From Fibrobacteria bacterium (GTDB taxonomy: Bacteria > Fibrobacterota > Fibrobacteria > UBA11236): a stretch of 32,544 nt of DNA. Within the stretch, counting starts at the first letter, position 1, and each line of letters begins with the position of its first letter. This document shows, piece after piece, positions 17,980 to 27,186 of the stretch. The translations under genes were made by a program, and so were the position numbers. The stretch spans positions 1 to 32,544 of the forward strand of contig JADGQO010000111.1 of the NCBI GenBank assembly GCA_017881725.1, in the 5' to 3' direction. The notes beneath the pieces are model-generated. The model saw only the letters and a program-made list of their open reading frames with translations. It had not been told where the DNA came from and did not search any database.

Positions 17980-19026
17980 ATGAAGTTCAAGTTGCAATCC
18001 GAAAATTTTTTCGAATGGGTTGGTGCGCGCCTGAACCTGATTCCCAAACCGCTGGTGGACACGCAAATCGCTTTCAACGCGGCGCGGGCCATTATGGCGG
18101 CGGCCGAACTGGGCGTGTACGAAGCGGTGGGAACCGGCGAACGGACCGCGGAAGAAATTTCGGCGCAGTGCGGCACGCATACCCGGGCGACGGTGCAATT
18201 ATTGGATTGCCTGGTCAGCCTGGGCTACCTGCGTTGGAAGCGCGGCAAATATTCCCTGGCCTCCCGGTATCGCAAATGGCTGCTGAAGGATAGCCCGTCG
18301 AACCTGATCGGAAAGCTGCGGTTCCAAATTTATGAATGGGACTTGATGGGGAAACTGGAAGATTTCGTGCGCACGGGCAAGCACTTGGAGCTGCACACGG
18401 CGGCGACGCCCAAGGAGGCGTGGACGCTATACATGGAGGGCATGCGCGATTTGTCCGTGAATGTGGCCCAGGAGCTGGCGGGAAAAATTCCGCTCCGCGC
18501 CGGCGCGAACGAGTTGCTCGACATCGGCGGATCGCATGGGCTGTTTTCCATCGAGTTGTGCCGGAAACATTCTGCGTTGGCGGCGACGGTTTTGGAATTG
18601 CCGGAAGCGATTGAGGCTGCGTCCGCCATCGCCCAGCGCTATGACAACACCGGGCGCGTGCGCTATCAATCCGGGAACGCGCTGAATGACGATTTGGGAT
18701 CGGCGCGATATGATCTCGTGATGATCAACAACGTCGTCCACCATTTCAACGACGAGCAGGCGAAGTCGCTGGCCATCAAGGTCGCGCGGGCGCTCAAACC
18801 CGGTGGTGTCTATGCCATCGGCGAATTCATCCGGCCGGGAAAGCCCCGGGAAGGGGACGTGGCAGCGGCGGCCACGGGCTTGTACTTCTCTCTCACGAGC
18901 GCTTCGGGCAATTGGTCCGAGGCGGAGATTCGCGGCTGGCAAACGGCTGCGGGGCTGAAGCCGGAGAAAACGATCACGCCCATGCACCTACCGGGGTGGA
19001 AGATGATTGTTTCGCGAAAGGGGTGA
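17980..19026 (+). CDS. SAM-dependent O-methyltransferase with winged-helix dimerisation domain
   Basis: 348-aa protein of the hydroxyneurosporene/acetylserotonin-type O-methyltransferase family. Residues ~25-100 form the winged-helix dimerisation domain (AARAIMAAAELGVYEAV, TRATVQLLDCLVSLGYLRW). Residues 175-345 form the Rossmann methyltransferase domain, with motif I LLDIGGSHGLFSIEL (D181-G187), an acidic residue after strand 2 (VLELPE), and VMINNVVHHFNDEQ (247-260), where the His pair sits at the place of the family's catalytic base region. ATG 17980 has GGAG 5 nt upstream. It stands alone between disrupted surface-protein genes, so the substrate (a small hydroxylated molecule in the family) cannot be inferred from context. 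Confidence 0.88.
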   Translation: MKFKLQSENFFEWVGARLNLIPKPLVDTQIAFNAARAIMAAAELGVYEAVGTGERTAEEISAQCGTHTRATVQLLDCLVSLGYLRWKRGKYSLASRYRKWLLKDSPSNLIGKLRFQIYEWDLMGKLEDFVRTGKHLELHTAATPKEAWTLYMEGMRDLSVNVAQELAGKIPLRAGANELLDIGGSHGLFSIELCRKHSALAATVLELPEAIEAASAIAQRYDNTGRVRYQSGNALNDDLGSARYDLVMINNVVHHFNDEQAKSLAIKVARALKPGGVYAIGEFIRPGKPREGDVAAAATGLYFSLTSASGNWSEAEIRGWQTAAGLKPEKTITPMHLPGWKMIVSRKG

Positions 19027-19206
19027 ACAAAGGATGAACCGGGTATCGGAAAAATCCGGGCCCATCGTATCGGTGTGGAAAATTCGAACCGGATGAAGCC
19101 AGTTGGCCTTTGCTTTGAAATACTGAGACAAAATTGGTCTTCGGAACCACGCGATTCGGCATACATTGGGAGGAAGTAAAAATTCCTTTTCCCAAGGAAA
19201 ACCGGC

Positions 19207-21487
19207 ATGCGGATTCATCGCTCATTTTCCCTGTTACTTGGGTTAGCCGCATGTGTACTCCCCAGCGCCGTTTCGGCTCAAGCTACCATTCGCATCGACA
19301 AAGCGTATGAAGACACCGTTCGCATCCTGATCATTTCCAATGACAGCGCTAAGGGGAATTGCAATTTGACCAGCGGCGTAGGCATCAAAACGCGCGACTT
19401 CGTACTTAAATCCCTGACGGGCGTGCCCAACGTAAAATACCGCGAATCCAAAACCACGCAATGGTCCGATGTCGCGGCGGCTTGGCCGGGAAAGTTACCG
19501 CATGTGATCGTCCACGTGAATGCCGGATGGCTCACGGAAAGCGGGAACTACATCGATGCATTCTGAACACCGCTGCGGACTCGGGAATCGGCGTGGTCTC
19601 CATCGGCGATGATGCTGCGGCCTTGGCTGAAAAGACCTTCGGCATACTCAGCGTGGACAATTACCCTCAACCCATGGGTGACGCGAGCCAGTATCTCGAT
19701 TCGACCACGGCGCTAGGCTGGACCTGGACGGAAAGGCCGACACCGTGGGCGGCCGCGGATCTCGAAGTGGTCACGGTAGGGTGCCGGTCAAAACGCTGGG
19801 CGGGAAGGGACGTTGGCGCGCGGAAATTTCTTTGACGGAAAAAGCGGCCACAGCCTCCGATGGTATCGTAGAAGTTACCCTGCCTTCCGTTATCACCGCC
19901 ACCGCGCCGTCCCACGACGCCAATGGACTTCCCGATGGTGGCACCGTGACAGCCGTCTTGAAAATGGGCTCCATTGTCGTTTCTCCGCCGCCGACACCGA
20001 CGGTCACCATTACTGCCGGTTCGAATTCGATCATCGCCAGCGCAAGTTACACCTTGACCTGGTCCTCGACCAACGCCACCAGTTGCAATGCCGCCGGGGC
20101 CTGGAGCGGATCCAAGGCCACGAGCGGGTCCCAATCCACCGGCGCGCTTTCCACCAACAGTACGTTCACCCTGACTTGCACAGGTTTAGGTGGATCCGCG
20201 AATCAGTCCGCCACCGTCACGGTAACGGCCGTGCCACCTCCTCCCCCACCGCCGCCTCACATCGATACCATCCTTTCCGCCTGGATGCTGGACGTGAATG
20301 GCAATGGCGCGGCTGATCAGGCGCGCTTCCGGTTCACACGCGCCCTCAGCGCATTGCCCGCATCGATTGGTCCGGTGTATTGGAATAACGTCGCGCCCCA
20401 ATTCGCCAACAGCAAGCCTCCGGTCTTGTCCTTCCTAGCCGGTTCGGGGCAAACCATAGTCGTGGCGGATTTCACCGGAGCCGAATTCCAAGCGGGGTTG
20501 ACGTCGATTCCCGCCGGCACGGCTGCGGGTGCGGGCGCGGGTGCGGGTGCGCGCCCACAAGCGACCTTTCCTTCCGACACCGTATTCGGCGGACAAAAGC
20601 CGCAACTCGCCGATTCCATGGGCGCGATCCCCCTGTCGGCTATCATCGCCTTAGGCGGTTCCGGCGTCGCTGTCGCCAAAGGAAACAGCATCGTCCGGAT
20701 TCCGGATACCTTGACCATAACCGTGAGCGAACCCTTGCGGCCGGGCTTTGCGAACTTAGTCCGATTCGGAAAATGGAAGGATGATCGATGCTTCGATCGC
20801 GGGCCATCCCAACCGATTACGCCTTTGACCACTTCACGGTCTCGGCCGGATTCCTTGACCTATGTTCTGATCCTCAATCCCTTGGCCGCGAATCCCATAT
20901 CCGGGGACTGCGCGTATCTCGAAGGCGATGGCTCCGTGCTCGATGCTCCCGGCAACGCTCCCGCGCCCTTGGGCGTGCGCATCACCGGCCCCAAGCCGCC
21001 TCAGGACATCCGTTCCACGGTCGGATACCCGGCCATTTCCGGTGGCGGACATGCCAATCCGGAAACGTTTAAAGCGCCGCTTTGGATTCCTCCGGTAGGC
21101 TTCACGCCCGGGACGAGTTTCAGTGAAACGACGCTACCCACGCCCGGCCAATCGGCCTCCAGCGCGGATCCCAACCGGCTGCAAACGTTGGACCCGAGTA
21201 CGGTGTTGGTCAAGGTCGTGAGCGCGGGAAAATACTTGGTGCATGCGCATCTATTCGACAACCTGGGGAACTTCGTCACTGCGTTCGATCAATCCTTCGG
21301 GTATAAAGGTGAGTTGGAAAATATCGACCGCCTGGAACCGCTCGGCTACCATAGCTTTTTGGTATGGGATGGACGGGATCAAAAAGGCCGACTCGCCGGA
21401 CAAGGAGTCATCATTTGGAAAATCGATTTCGTCTTGGACGATGGAACCCGGTTTAACCAGTACGTGCGTACCGGATTGCTTCGTTAA
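19207..21487 (+). pseudogene. Large exported Ig-like surface protein split over three frames
   Basis: The first frame (19207-19566) has a clean signal peptide (RSFSLLLGLAACVLPSAVSA) and reads to ESGNYIDAF, then TGA. The second frame takes over at about 19560 with ILNTAADSGIGVVSIGDDAA up to about 19720. The third frame runs from about 19740 to TAA 21487. Both changes equal a one-base loss. The third part carries a proline-free Ig-like domain (SYTLTWSSTNATSCNAAGAW, then STFTLTCTGLGGSANQSATV), a PPPPPPP linker near 20235, and a long unassigned region with an Ala-Gly repeat at about 20520-20555. It closes with a FlgD-like Ig fold (AHLFDNLGNFVTAFDQSFG, VWDGRDQKGRLAGQGVIIWK), typical of C-terminal regions of Fibrobacterota extracellular proteins. 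ATG 19207 has AAGGA upstream. The function is unknown. Confidence 0.7.
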
Positions 21488-21600
21488 ATGGAGTTCGGCG
21501 GAACTTGGAGGAACTCAGCGACACGGAGTAAACTCAGTCAACCTCTGCGCAACCCGGCGACCTCAACGCACGCAGGCCAGCGCAACTCAGCGCGCGCGTC
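21488..21600. repeat. Degenerate heptad-like intergenic repeat
   Basis: Minus-strand sequence here (…CTCCGTGTCGCTGAGTTCC…, …GCGTGCGTTGAGG…, …GCGCAGAGG…) has the loose seven-base CTG/GAG rhythm of degenerate intergenic repeats seen in many environmental genomes. It spans the gap between two convergent genes and runs into the last codons of the DUF1080 gene. Confidence 0.35.
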
Positions 21601-22590
21601 CCAGCTCTTTCAACTTGACGCGAGGCGTTGGATTTTTCGGGACCAACCGACCGGAGGCATCGTAGACCGGTGTCTTGACGCCGCCGTGCTTGGATCCAAC
21701 CGCGCCTTTGCTTGATTCGACCGCGGCTTCGCCAAGCCCTGTGCCGATTAGAGTCAGACATTTGGATGCAACGTGGAGATTGGCGGTTTGGGAGTATTCC
21801 TGGTAGGCCGGATCCATGCAGCCTTCCTTGTACCAAATCGAGTAGAGTGAATCCTGTTTCGCTAGTTTGATTTCCCAATTACGGAACAGGAATTCCGACC
21901 CTTCCAACTCCAATTGCAACCGGCCTTTTTTCAGCGGCACGCGCTGGCCCTGCGGATTCTGCCAAGTCGACTTGGTCCCGCGATTCACTTCATGCCCGTT
22001 CAGCACGTTCCGGAAAAGACTGTCTCCGAAAGCCTGCACCTCCATGGTATTCCATCCATCCAGCTCATAATCCGGTTTGTGATTGCCGAAGGCGGATTGG
22101 CAGCAACCTCCCAATTGGGTGAGCGCGCCGTCCTTATTCGTAATCTGCGCTCCGGATAAAATCCAGAAATCTCCCGCCCAGGGTTGATTACAATCGCCCG
22201 CTGCGACGGTGCAGGGTTTGTTGGCGGTGGAGTTCCAATGAATCTTGAGCTGGCATTCTATGGCTTGCGGAAACGGAGGCCCATCCGAATTGGCGTGGAA
22301 AAATAGTCCGGAGTTCCAGGGATCGCCCGTCAGCCATCCGTCATTGGCAAAGCGGGATTGTCCGCGCGCTTGCGGCCTTGATAGAAGTGTATCATGCTGT
22401 CATGGACGGTCACGATATTTCCGGGATTCTGGCCCATGGAACTTCCGACGATCCAAGGATGCAAACCCGTCAGATCCTTGCCGTTGAATATCCTGACCCA
22501 ACCCGAATCCTTATGATTCGGAGTATAGGCAGCCTGGCTTAAGCCGGCCAACAAAAAAATGGATGCTAGAATTGTTCGCGACAATCTCAC
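21587..22590 (-). pseudogene. DUF1080 (3-keto-disaccharide hydrolase-like) exported protein with one frameshift
   Basis: From GTG 22590 the first frame encodes a signal peptide (MRLSRTILASIFLLAGLSQAA) and GWVRIFNGKDLTGLHPW, the hallmark start of DUF1080/PF06439 concanavalin-like domains. It ends with TGA at 22332-22330. The frame shifted by one nucleotide continues from about 22350 (RFANDGWLTGDPWNSGLFFH) through QAIECQLKIHW and DGWNTMEVQAFGDSLFRNVL to 21587. One missing base between about 22340 and 22400 would restore a protein of about 334 aa. The start GTG is preferred over the upstream TTG 22605 because GGAGG lies 6 nt before it. The C-terminus (TPVYDASGRLVPKNPTP) resembles a sorting tail. 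The family acts on glycans or glycosides in the periplasm or outside the cell; the substrate is unknown. Confidence 0.72.
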
Positions 22591-22596
22591 TTTCGA

Positions 22597-22601
22597 CCTC
22601 C
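22597..22601 (-). promoter_or_regulatory. Ribosome binding site fixing the DUF1080 start
   Basis: GGAGG on the minus strand lies 6 nt before GTG 22590. The upstream in-frame TTG at 22605 would place this site inside the coding region. Confidence 0.55.
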
Positions 22602-22677
22602 ACAAGGGAATAGGAAGATCGAATGAAAATGCAGGAACTTCAAGGTTAACCGCGGTTCCCAGCAGTTTTATGAGGGA

Positions 22678-22729
22678 TCCGTGAAATGTCCGTGAAAAAA
22701 TCCCAGGGAATGGGTAGCGTTATTAACGC
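22678..22729 (+). promoter_or_regulatory. Direct repeats and palindrome upstream of the 684-aa lipoprotein gene
   Basis: TCCGTGAAA occurs at 22678-22686 and again at 22689-22697, one helical turn (11 bp) apart. A perfect palindrome GCGTTA-T-TAACGC follows at 22717-22729, 52 bp before the start codon. The arrangement looks like regulator binding sites; the regulator is unknown. Confidence 0.35.
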
Positions 22730-22780
22730 CGCCCAAGCGTCTTAGGAATAGCCCGACCCAAGTCTCCTGAAGGAGTTCGC

Positions 22781-24835
22781 ATGAAGCCCATTAAAAAGCA
22801 TTTCGTGACCATTTATACTTTGACACTCGCCGCCGCCCTGTTCACGGGATGTGTTTTCAGCGGAGATCCCGGGACGCCCCCCAAGGAAACCGGCCCGTCG
22901 ACCAATCCCATCGCGGTTACCTCATGCACGGATTTGCCCGCCGCCCAACAAAAGACTGCCGACTCCCTGGTAACGCTGGCCACGGCTAAAATGACGGCCG
23001 ATATGGAATATTTGTTCAGCGATACAGTCGATAGTTGGAAAACCGCCAAAGCGCGCGACCCCCAAGCCGCGCTCGCGCTGTATGATCAAGCCCTCAAAGT
23101 GGCTCCAGGCCATTGCGGCGCAACTTTCGGCAGGGCCGTGGCGTCCACTATGAAATTGACGCAGGATCCCAAGGTCGATGCCTTTGCCACCAAGGCCGAG
23201 GCCGCGAGCAATGCCAACAATGGTTCCGGAATCCCCAAAATAAGTTCGGGCCGGGCGCTGTTGAAACTATCCCCCGATCAAGCCGCGCCGGTACTTTTAA
23301 AATTAACCGCCAGCATGAACGCCATCGACTACCCCACCGTCATGGATTTCCAGGAACTGGCGGCAAGCACTTTACTGCCGAAGCTGGACTCGACCATCGC
23401 CGCCATCGAAGTGGCCTTGGCTTATGCAAACTTCGCCTTTGAATTCACGACTCAGGACGGCCGGATGATTCAATTGGATCAAGGCGATATTGGCCCGCTG
23501 TTGGCGGGTTTGAAAGTCACCAAGGCATGGCTCACCATCGCCGTAGGCTACCAATGGGAACTAGGATTAAACGGAACCTATTGGTGGATAGACAGCATTC
23601 GCAATATCCAGACGCCCGATTTCGACCACTTGCGGCCGGGCCAAAAGGATGCGCTGGACCATTTAACCGGACTCTTCAGCACTAGCAGCCTCTTTTCCAA
23701 AATCAAGCCCGACTGGAAAACTTCGGTGAACGGAATTCCCGCCTTGCTATTGTCCGCCGTGAACGACGCGCAAACAGGGTTGCGTTATTCCATCGCCGAA
23801 GCCGGCAAGACGACGGGTCAAGAGCATGATCTTTACGTGGTCGGAACCGGGCCGAATGCCGACGTCGATCCTGCGGATTTACAGGAAGCGGTCGATTTGC
23901 TCGAACGCTCCAAAAAATACCTAAGCGGAGAAGTACCCATCACCTATAACAAGGGCATTCGTACTTTAAAAGTCAACTTCTCCAAACTCTTCGAAATCGA
24001 CGGTGTGCAAGGGATGCTCCCTTATTTCAAATTTCGTCCCTATTCGGAGTGGAATGATACCGTGAGCGCCGATACCAGTTGGGTTACCGGCTTATACGGC
24101 GAGGCCGGTACGGAATTGCTGGGGAAACTGGGATATGATTCCCGCAAAGACTATTTACTCTCGTTGCAACTCAGCCCAACCAGCTATTCAGACTCGAATA
24201 TGCAAGTCACGGTTTATAATCAAGCTAAGGACACCGTGATCGACAGCCTCCCCACCTATCTGGGAAGCAGTACCGTTGTCGCGACCTTAACGCGGGATTC
24301 CAACTCGCCCTGCACGTATCACTACAACAAGAGTTACGAACGCGGATTAACTCCCGGGGCAACGGTAACAAATTCCAGGGATGCCTACTCCGTCCCGGAT
24401 CCGTACCAATCGATTTCGAAGGTTTCATCCGGAACCATCCATCTTTCCTTATGCCGTGAAACAAATGGACAAGTCGAATTTGCGGAATATATCGATGCGA
24501 CGACAAAGAGTCCGATGTACTTCACCAACGCGACCGGCGACTCGACCGTTGATGTGACCGACCTAGGGAAATATTCCGATGATTTGCCGGCCTTGGATTC
24601 CAAGATCATTTTCCGTGATCCGACTTTCGGCGGTGTCTTTCCGGAATTGACCCAATCCAATATCTGGACCGTCATCAATTCCTTGAAAACCGTTGAGCCC
24701 CGCACCAAACAGGTTTGTGAAATGACTTCAGACGGGGGATGGGGAAATTACAAATGCACAACGGTCAAGGTCAGCGATCCATCCGACCTGGATCTCTTGA
24801 TCTCAGTAAGTTATATAATGAATGGCCCGCTCTAA
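22781..24835 (+). CDS. 684-aa outer-membrane-type lipoprotein with TPR-like N-terminal region
   Basis: The signal peptide ends in a good lipobox, ALFTGC, with Cys24 as the lipidated residue, so the mature protein is membrane-anchored. Helical sequence at about 55-130 (AKARDPQAALALYDQALKVAPGHCGATFGRAV, in parts) reads like a TPR pair. The middle (about 130-400) is mainly helical, and the C-terminal third is beta-rich with scattered cysteines (CTYHYN, LSLCRE, VCEMTSDGGWGNYKC). I do not recognise a named family. ATG 22781 has GGAG 7 nt upstream. The gene's last 14 nt overlap the start of the following beta-barrel gene, so the pair is cotranscribed and may form an outer-membrane complex. Confidence 0.85.
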   Translation: MKPIKKHFVTIYTLTLAAALFTGCVFSGDPGTPPKETGPSTNPIAVTSCTDLPAAQQKTADSLVTLATAKMTADMEYLFSDTVDSWKTAKARDPQAALALYDQALKVAPGHCGATFGRAVASTMKLTQDPKVDAFATKAEAASNANNGSGIPKISSGRALLKLSPDQAAPVLLKLTASMNAIDYPTVMDFQELAASTLLPKLDSTIAAIEVALAYANFAFEFTTQDGRMIQLDQGDIGPLLAGLKVTKAWLTIAVGYQWELGLNGTYWWIDSIRNIQTPDFDHLRPGQKDALDHLTGLFSTSSLFSKIKPDWKTSVNGIPALLLSAVNDAQTGLRYSIAEAGKTTGQEHDLYVVGTGPNADVDPADLQEAVDLLERSKKYLSGEVPITYNKGIRTLKVNFSKLFEIDGVQGMLPYFKFRPYSEWNDTVSADTSWVTGLYGEAGTELLGKLGYDSRKDYLLSLQLSPTSYSDSNMQVTVYNQAKDTVIDSLPTYLGSSTVVATLTRDSNSPCTYHYNKSYERGLTPGATVTNSRDAYSVPDPYQSISKVSSGTIHLSLCRETNGQVEFAEYIDATTKSPMYFTNATGDSTVDVTDLGKYSDDLPALDSKIIFRDPTFGGVFPELTQSNIWTVINSLKTVEPRTKQVCEMTSDGGWGNYKCTTVKVSDPSDLDLLISVSYIMNGPL

Positions 24836-26507
24836 CCCAACGCCGCTTCGGCCTGGCACGGCTTGCCGACAGGTCATAGCCGGCGGATTCCCTCTCTCGC
24901 TTCTCATCACGGCCCTTCCGAGGGCCTTTTCCTTTTTCATATTCATTTCCAATACTTTCGCCCAAGCCCCCCTGATTTTGGAAGACGCCGATTTTTCTCC
25001 CGACGCAATTTTTCTGCATCGGACGGAAAACATTTTTTTCGCCTCCCCATTTACCGAATGGGAAAACATCCGCCGGTTGCGGCTCGTAGCCGACTATGAC
25101 TGGACTCCGACCTTGGATAAGACCGGATCCCAAAGCGCAACCTTACGCGCTTACGAAGAATCACAAACCCTGTATTATGCGATTGCGCCCCAAGCGGATC
25201 TGAAACTCGCCCGGCGCGACTACCGCTCCGACTTCACCTTGAAGGATTCCGCAGCGTATGTCCTCGGAATGCATTCCCGGCGGTTCGGATTCCCTTTCGG
25301 AGCGCTCTATCATTTAGTCCCGCAGACGAAAGCTGGCGGACGTCTTGACTTGCTCGTGGATTTTCATGCCGTGGATCATTTGGAGTATACCCTGGGATTC
25401 GATTGGATGCAGGCTCCAGGATCTTTTCATTCCGGCGGCATCCGCTGGCAATTTTCCACCACTTTCCGCGATGGATCCGAACAAGTCGATTTTCAGGATA
25501 ATCGGCCCAAGGGAACCGGGGAAAAGGTGCAAGCGGATTTCTATTCCCGGTTGCAATCGACCTCGAGCCAATTGGAAATCCCCATGGGTACAGGCGTCCT
25601 GGCTCTGTGCGCACGATATACTTCTTCCAAGCCGACCCTTCCCCGCTCGGAATACAACCTTACGGATTCCTCCCAGACCTTGCGGCTGGGCCTGGCCTAT
25701 CGGATTCCACAAAGCCTAGGTTCTGTCTGGTACGCTTACGAGGAAGGTCAGGCGCGCACCATCGGCCTGCGGGTTCCCCCGGGTTCGGAAGGCACCAAGC
25801 GTTTTCATTATGCATTGACCGGCACCAGCCTTCAGGAAGCAAGGTTCGAAAGCCGCACCTGGTCGTTGCTGCGGCAAGGGCTGTCGTCCCTGTCGCTGGG
25901 AGGGAATTCCCTGACCCTGCGGTCGAGCCCACCGGCTGACGCCATCGACGAACGCAAAGAGACGCTAAGCTATAACCGCTTGGGCCTTTCTTATATCGCC
26001 GATATTTATGGGGGATTTTCCCGTAATGGGGAACTGGTTACCACGCGGGGAAGCCTGCGCCAAATCGAGGGTACGGCACGGCACATCCAGGAGTTTCGTG
26101 GATGGCGAATGGATTTGGCTTTGCCGATGGCGCTTTCCTGGATCGATTTTGATCTCGATGGTCAAACCGTCGACCAGGGGGTTTTTTCCACCACCGTCGA
26201 TCGAACCTACGCCTACGGAAGATCGGGACGTATCCTATCGGTTACCCCCAGGCTATCCGTGGAATGGGCGACGCCTCTGTGGGGAAATGGAATCCTAAAA
26301 CTGGGCGGCAAGGTAAGCCAATTCCTGCTCATGTGGGACGATGTCCGGAATAATCGCGTTGCCGCCAACGATCCAACGAAAAAACCTACCGACCCGTCGA
26401 CTTATCCGGGCGGCATCCCCTCTCCGGGAACTCCCGTCGTCCGGCCGACCTTTCCGGCCGGGTCGAATGGATTCCTGGGCCAATTGACCTGCGCGTTGGA
26501 TTTCTAG
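24822..26507 (+). CDS. Probable outer-membrane beta-barrel protein
   Basis: 561-aa protein. A hydrophobic export signal lies at about 20-47 (LLITALPRAFSFFIFISNTF, then AQA as likely cleavage site). The rest is rich in alternating polar/aromatic strands (LRLVADYDWTP, LRLGLAYRIP, GSVWYAYEEG, MDLALPMALSWIDFDL). It ends in Phe (LTCALDF), as outer-membrane barrels usually do for recognition by BamA. No specific family is recognised. The ATG at 24822 lies inside the 3' end of the lipoprotein gene (14-nt overlap). The ribosome binding site is weak, consistent with translational coupling. A lipoprotein plus barrel pair suggests transport, secretion or surface assembly, but the cargo cannot be read from the sequence. 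Confidence 0.75.
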   Translation: MARSNPTPLRPGTACRQVIAGGFPLSLLITALPRAFSFFIFISNTFAQAPLILEDADFSPDAIFLHRTENIFFASPFTEWENIRRLRLVADYDWTPTLDKTGSQSATLRAYEESQTLYYAIAPQADLKLARRDYRSDFTLKDSAAYVLGMHSRRFGFPFGALYHLVPQTKAGGRLDLLVDFHAVDHLEYTLGFDWMQAPGSFHSGGIRWQFSTTFRDGSEQVDFQDNRPKGTGEKVQADFYSRLQSTSSQLEIPMGTGVLALCARYTSSKPTLPRSEYNLTDSSQTLRLGLAYRIPQSLGSVWYAYEEGQARTIGLRVPPGSEGTKRFHYALTGTSLQEARFESRTWSLLRQGLSSLSLGGNSLTLRSSPPADAIDERKETLSYNRLGLSYIADIYGGFSRNGELVTTRGSLRQIEGTARHIQEFRGWRMDLALPMALSWIDFDLDGQTVDQGVFSTTVDRTYAYGRSGRILSVTPRLSVEWATPLWGNGILKLGGKVSQFLLMWDDVRNNRVAANDPTKKPTDPSTYPGGIPSPGTPVVRPTFPAGSNGFLGQLTCALDF

Positions 26508-26576
26508 CACGTAGGTCTTCGAGCCCGTAAAGAAAAACTGAATCAGTTCGCCACCCATCCGCAGGCCACCTTGGTC

Positions 26577-27185
26577 CTACGCCGCCGCCCGCGCGGCGAG
26601 CATGCCCGCGACCTTGTCCGCATTCGCCAACAACAAGCCCGTGCTGTCCCAAGCGCCTTCCATCATGGCTTTGCGCCGGGACGCAGGCATGGATATCTTG
26701 ACGAGCAGGCCGCCGCCGTTGATCGTCATGGAGGCAAGGTCCAGATTGAAGTCCGCTCCGGGATTTTTCCGCGCGATGTTTTGCAACGCAGCCATATCCG
26801 CTTGCGAAGCCGTGACCACGGGCACTCCCAGCGTCAGGCAATTGCCGGAGAAGATTTCGCCGAAGCTTTCCGCCACGATGGCCCGGATGCCCCAGCGGGT
26901 CAAGGCTTGCGGAGCCTGTTCGCGCGAAGAACCGCAGCCGAAATTGGCATTGCCGAACAGCATGGACGCGCCTTGGTAATGGGCTTCATTGAACGGATGC
27001 CGTTTCGGAGCGCCATCGGAATGGAAGCGTTCGTCCTGGAAAGGATACTGCCCCAAATTGGCGAAGGTCAGTTCTTTCATGTACCGCGCCGGAAGAATCC
27101 GGTCCGTGTCGATATCGTCACCGGGGACGGGGACCGCGCGGCCGGTAACTTGGATGATACGTGACGATTGGGTGATGCGGGACAT
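26577..27185 (-). CDS. leuD: 3-isopropylmalate dehydratase small subunit
   Basis: 202-aa LeuD subunit of isopropylmalate isomerase, which with LeuC converts 2- to 3-isopropylmalate in leucine synthesis. It shows DDIDTDRILPARYM (23-36) and the swivel-domain motif NFGCGSSREQAPQAL (81-95), whose serine/arginine contact the substrate. AIVAESFGEIF and NCLTLGVPVV are also typical. The start is ATG 27185, one nucleotide after the leuC stop, with GGAG 8 nt upstream inside leuC. Length and domain order are normal. It is convergent with the beta-barrel gene, leaving 69 bp between stops in which I see no clear terminator. Confidence 0.95.
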   Translation of the reverse strand: MSRITQSSRIIQVTGRAVPVPGDDIDTDRILPARYMKELTFANLGQYPFQDERFHSDGAPKRHPFNEAHYQGASMLFGNANFGCGSSREQAPQALTRWGIRAIVAESFGEIFSGNCLTLGVPVVTASQADMAALQNIARKNPGADFNLDLASMTINGGGLLVKISMPASRRKAMMEGAWDSTGLLLANADKVAGMLAARAAA

Positions 27186-27186
27186 A

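Noticed and set aside
17670-18176. 168-codon minus-strand frame overlapping the methyltransferase start
   Set aside because: Half of it is the shadow of the methyltransferase gene; the rest has no start signal or known family. It is noted as a possible remnant only.
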